Origin: DT-110 sp030148525
Lineage (GTDB): Bacteria > Bacteroidota > Bacteroidia > Chitinophagales > Saprospiraceae
Direction of reading: 5' to 3'
Assembly (NCBI GenBank): GCA_965227445.1
Contig: OZ245751.1
Span: 2,232,001 to 2,296,000 of the forward strand
DNA: 64,000 bases
In this document: piece after piece, positions 63,092-64,000 of the stretch
Numbering within the stretch: the stretch's first letter is position 1
Layout of the letters: each line of letters begins with the position of its first letter
Made by a program: the position numbers and the translations under genes
The notes under the pieces: generated by a model
What the model was told of the DNA's origin: nothing
The model's database searches: none
The model's input: only the letters and a program-made list of their open reading frames with translations

Positions 63092-64000
63092 ATGAAGACG
63101 ACCCAGACACCTATCCCAATGGTGTATCCCAAGCACCATAAATGGCAAAACCAGAAAAGTAAACGAAGACCTATCAAGGAATTGTTTTTCCTTTCGGTGT
63201 TACTCATGGTTAGCACTTCCCTTTCCGGACAAGCTGTTCGCTGGGCCGGTCTGGATACTCTAACTGAAGTAAGTGGAGGAATCTCATCCGTGGCTACGAC
63301 ACCCGACGGTCAAACGGTTGCTGTCGGGGCATTTGACGGAGGGTCGAACGGAGTTGGAGTAGTACATGTATATGATTTTCAGGATGGGCAATTTGTCTTG
63401 CGGGGTTCCGTTGAAAATCCTGCTGCAAATCAAACGTTTTTTGCTTATCGTACCAGTTTGGCTATCTCAGCGAACGGTCAATACATCGCAGTAGGTGCCA
63501 TAGATCATATAGATGAATTTTATAGGGAGGCCGGCATGGTAATCGTTTACAAGTGGATGGGTGATACCTGGCAGCAGTTTGGATCTATGCTGGTTGAATT
63601 AGGCGAGAATGATTTCGGTCGATCGTTAGCATTGTCGGAAAACGGCGGTGTGTTACTCGTGGGGGACAGTGGGTACAATGAGGGTGACGGAGCTGTTTAC
63701 AGATATTCGTATGGATATAACGGTGAGGAGGTCGATTGGGTGTTAGAGGCTTTGCTTCCGGGGTCTGATAAGGAGGCATTTGGCTACGACCTGGATATGG
63801 TTCCCAACAATCAGGTAATGATAGTAGGTAGCCCGGATTATGGTGGAGTAGGAGGCGATAAAAACGGAAAGTTTTCTATATACCGTTGGTATGACGAGCT
63901 CGGATGGGGGCAACCGGACACCTATTTTTCCGAATCGATAGGTGCCGGTTTGGGCAGTTCTTTGTCCTGTTCAAACAATTACCGCGAAGTCGTCGTCGGA
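63092..64000 (+). CDS. secreted FG-GAP/integrin-alpha-like beta-propeller protein, 3' end outside the window
   Basis: A frame open from the ATG at 63092 to the right edge (303 codons). The long basic N-terminus (KHHKWQNQKSKRRPIK) precedes a signal segment, ELFFLSVLLMVSTSLSGQA. The mature part has repeats of about 60 residues with phrases like SSVATTPDGQTVAVGAFDG, TSLAISANGQYIAVGAIDH, RSLALSENGGVLLVGDSG and FGYDLDMVPNNQVMIVGSP, typical of FG-GAP/integrin-alpha N-terminal beta-propellers in secreted Bacteroidota proteins. A T9SS tail would be expected beyond the window. Expression context: same strand as the giant gene, 294 nt after it. Confidence 0.85.
   Translation, partial: MKTTQTPIPMVYPKHHKWQNQKSKRRPIKELFFLSVLLMVSTSLSGQAVRWAGLDTLTEVSGGISSVATTPDGQTVAVGAFDGGSNGVGVVHVYDFQDGQFVLRGSVENPAANQTFFAYRTSLAISANGQYIAVGAIDHIDEFYREAGMVIVYKWMGDTWQQFGSMLVELGENDFGRSLALSENGGVLLVGDSGYNEGDGAVYRYSYGYNGEEVDWVLEALLPGSDKEAFGYDLDMVPNNQVMIVGSPDYGGVGGDKNGKFSIYRWYDELGWGQPDTYFSESIGAGLGSSLSCSNNYREVVVG

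Overview
The window reads as a stretch of chromosome from a member of the Bacteroidota, most like the Saprospiria/Lewinella group. The evidence is the following: several secreted proteins with type IX secretion (T9SS) C-terminal sorting domains, a giant HYR/SprB-repeat surface protein, starts without Shine-Dalgarno sequences, TAnnTTTG-type -7 promoter boxes (fsa, polyamine genes, lipB, trxB), a clade II nitrous oxide reductase cluster, futalosine-pathway menaquinone synthesis and carboxynorspermidine-type polyamine synthesis. I saw no rRNA, tRNA, CRISPR array, prophage or insertion sequence.

Layout. 1-129 holds the start of a GH15 glycosidase on the minus strand. 380-5951 is housekeeping on the plus strand (DUF1573 lipoprotein, YajC, YbbR-like, YebC, an exported unknown, DNA primase). 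5952-7223 is repeat-rich and contains a truncated acetyltransferase gene. 7224-12740 has an AraC regulator, class II fructose-bisphosphate aldolase, thioredoxin reductase and a membrane-anchored subtilase. 12816-21990 is a denitrification module: on the minus strand Rrf2 regulator > cytochrome c > oxidase-like membrane protein, and divergently nosZ > membrane protein > nosL > nosD > nosF > nosY > RIC iron-sulfur repair protein. 22126-34037 carries an M16 peptidase, an NhaC-type antiporter, an FG-GAP T9SS protein, YggS, a deoxynucleoside kinase, GatC, an ABC ATPase and another T9SS protein. 34321-37903 has a cobalamin adenosyltransferase, a 7TM-HD phosphodiesterase and transaldolase-like Fsa, followed by a structured RNA candidate (37922-38057). 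38292-48387 has pyrophosphatase, a divergent polyamine locus (agmatinase against carboxynorspermidine synthase and decarboxylase), PrmC, futalosine hydrolase, an outer-membrane barrel, LipB, an unknown, a hotdog thioesterase and MoeB-rhodanese. 48839 to the end is a surface-protein region: a DUF1566 protein, a ~4,100-residue HYR/SprB/dockerin/cohesin-like T9SS protein, and the start of an FG-GAP protein.

The most unusual thing in the window is not a single gene but the spaces between genes. At least eight families of word-like repeats fill the gaps, many built as hairpins or long palindromes. Several reach into the 3' ends of genes and supply the last codons and the stop codon (subtilase, oxidase-like protein, thioredoxin reductase, M16 peptidase, antiporter, MoeB, giant protein). 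Two families also sit in frame inside the giant gene. One hairpin family shows compensatory arm changes with the pairing kept. A second notable candidate is the RNA element after fsa, in which a 10-bp closing stem and a terminator stem use the same bases. All functions are read from sequence; no searches were run.
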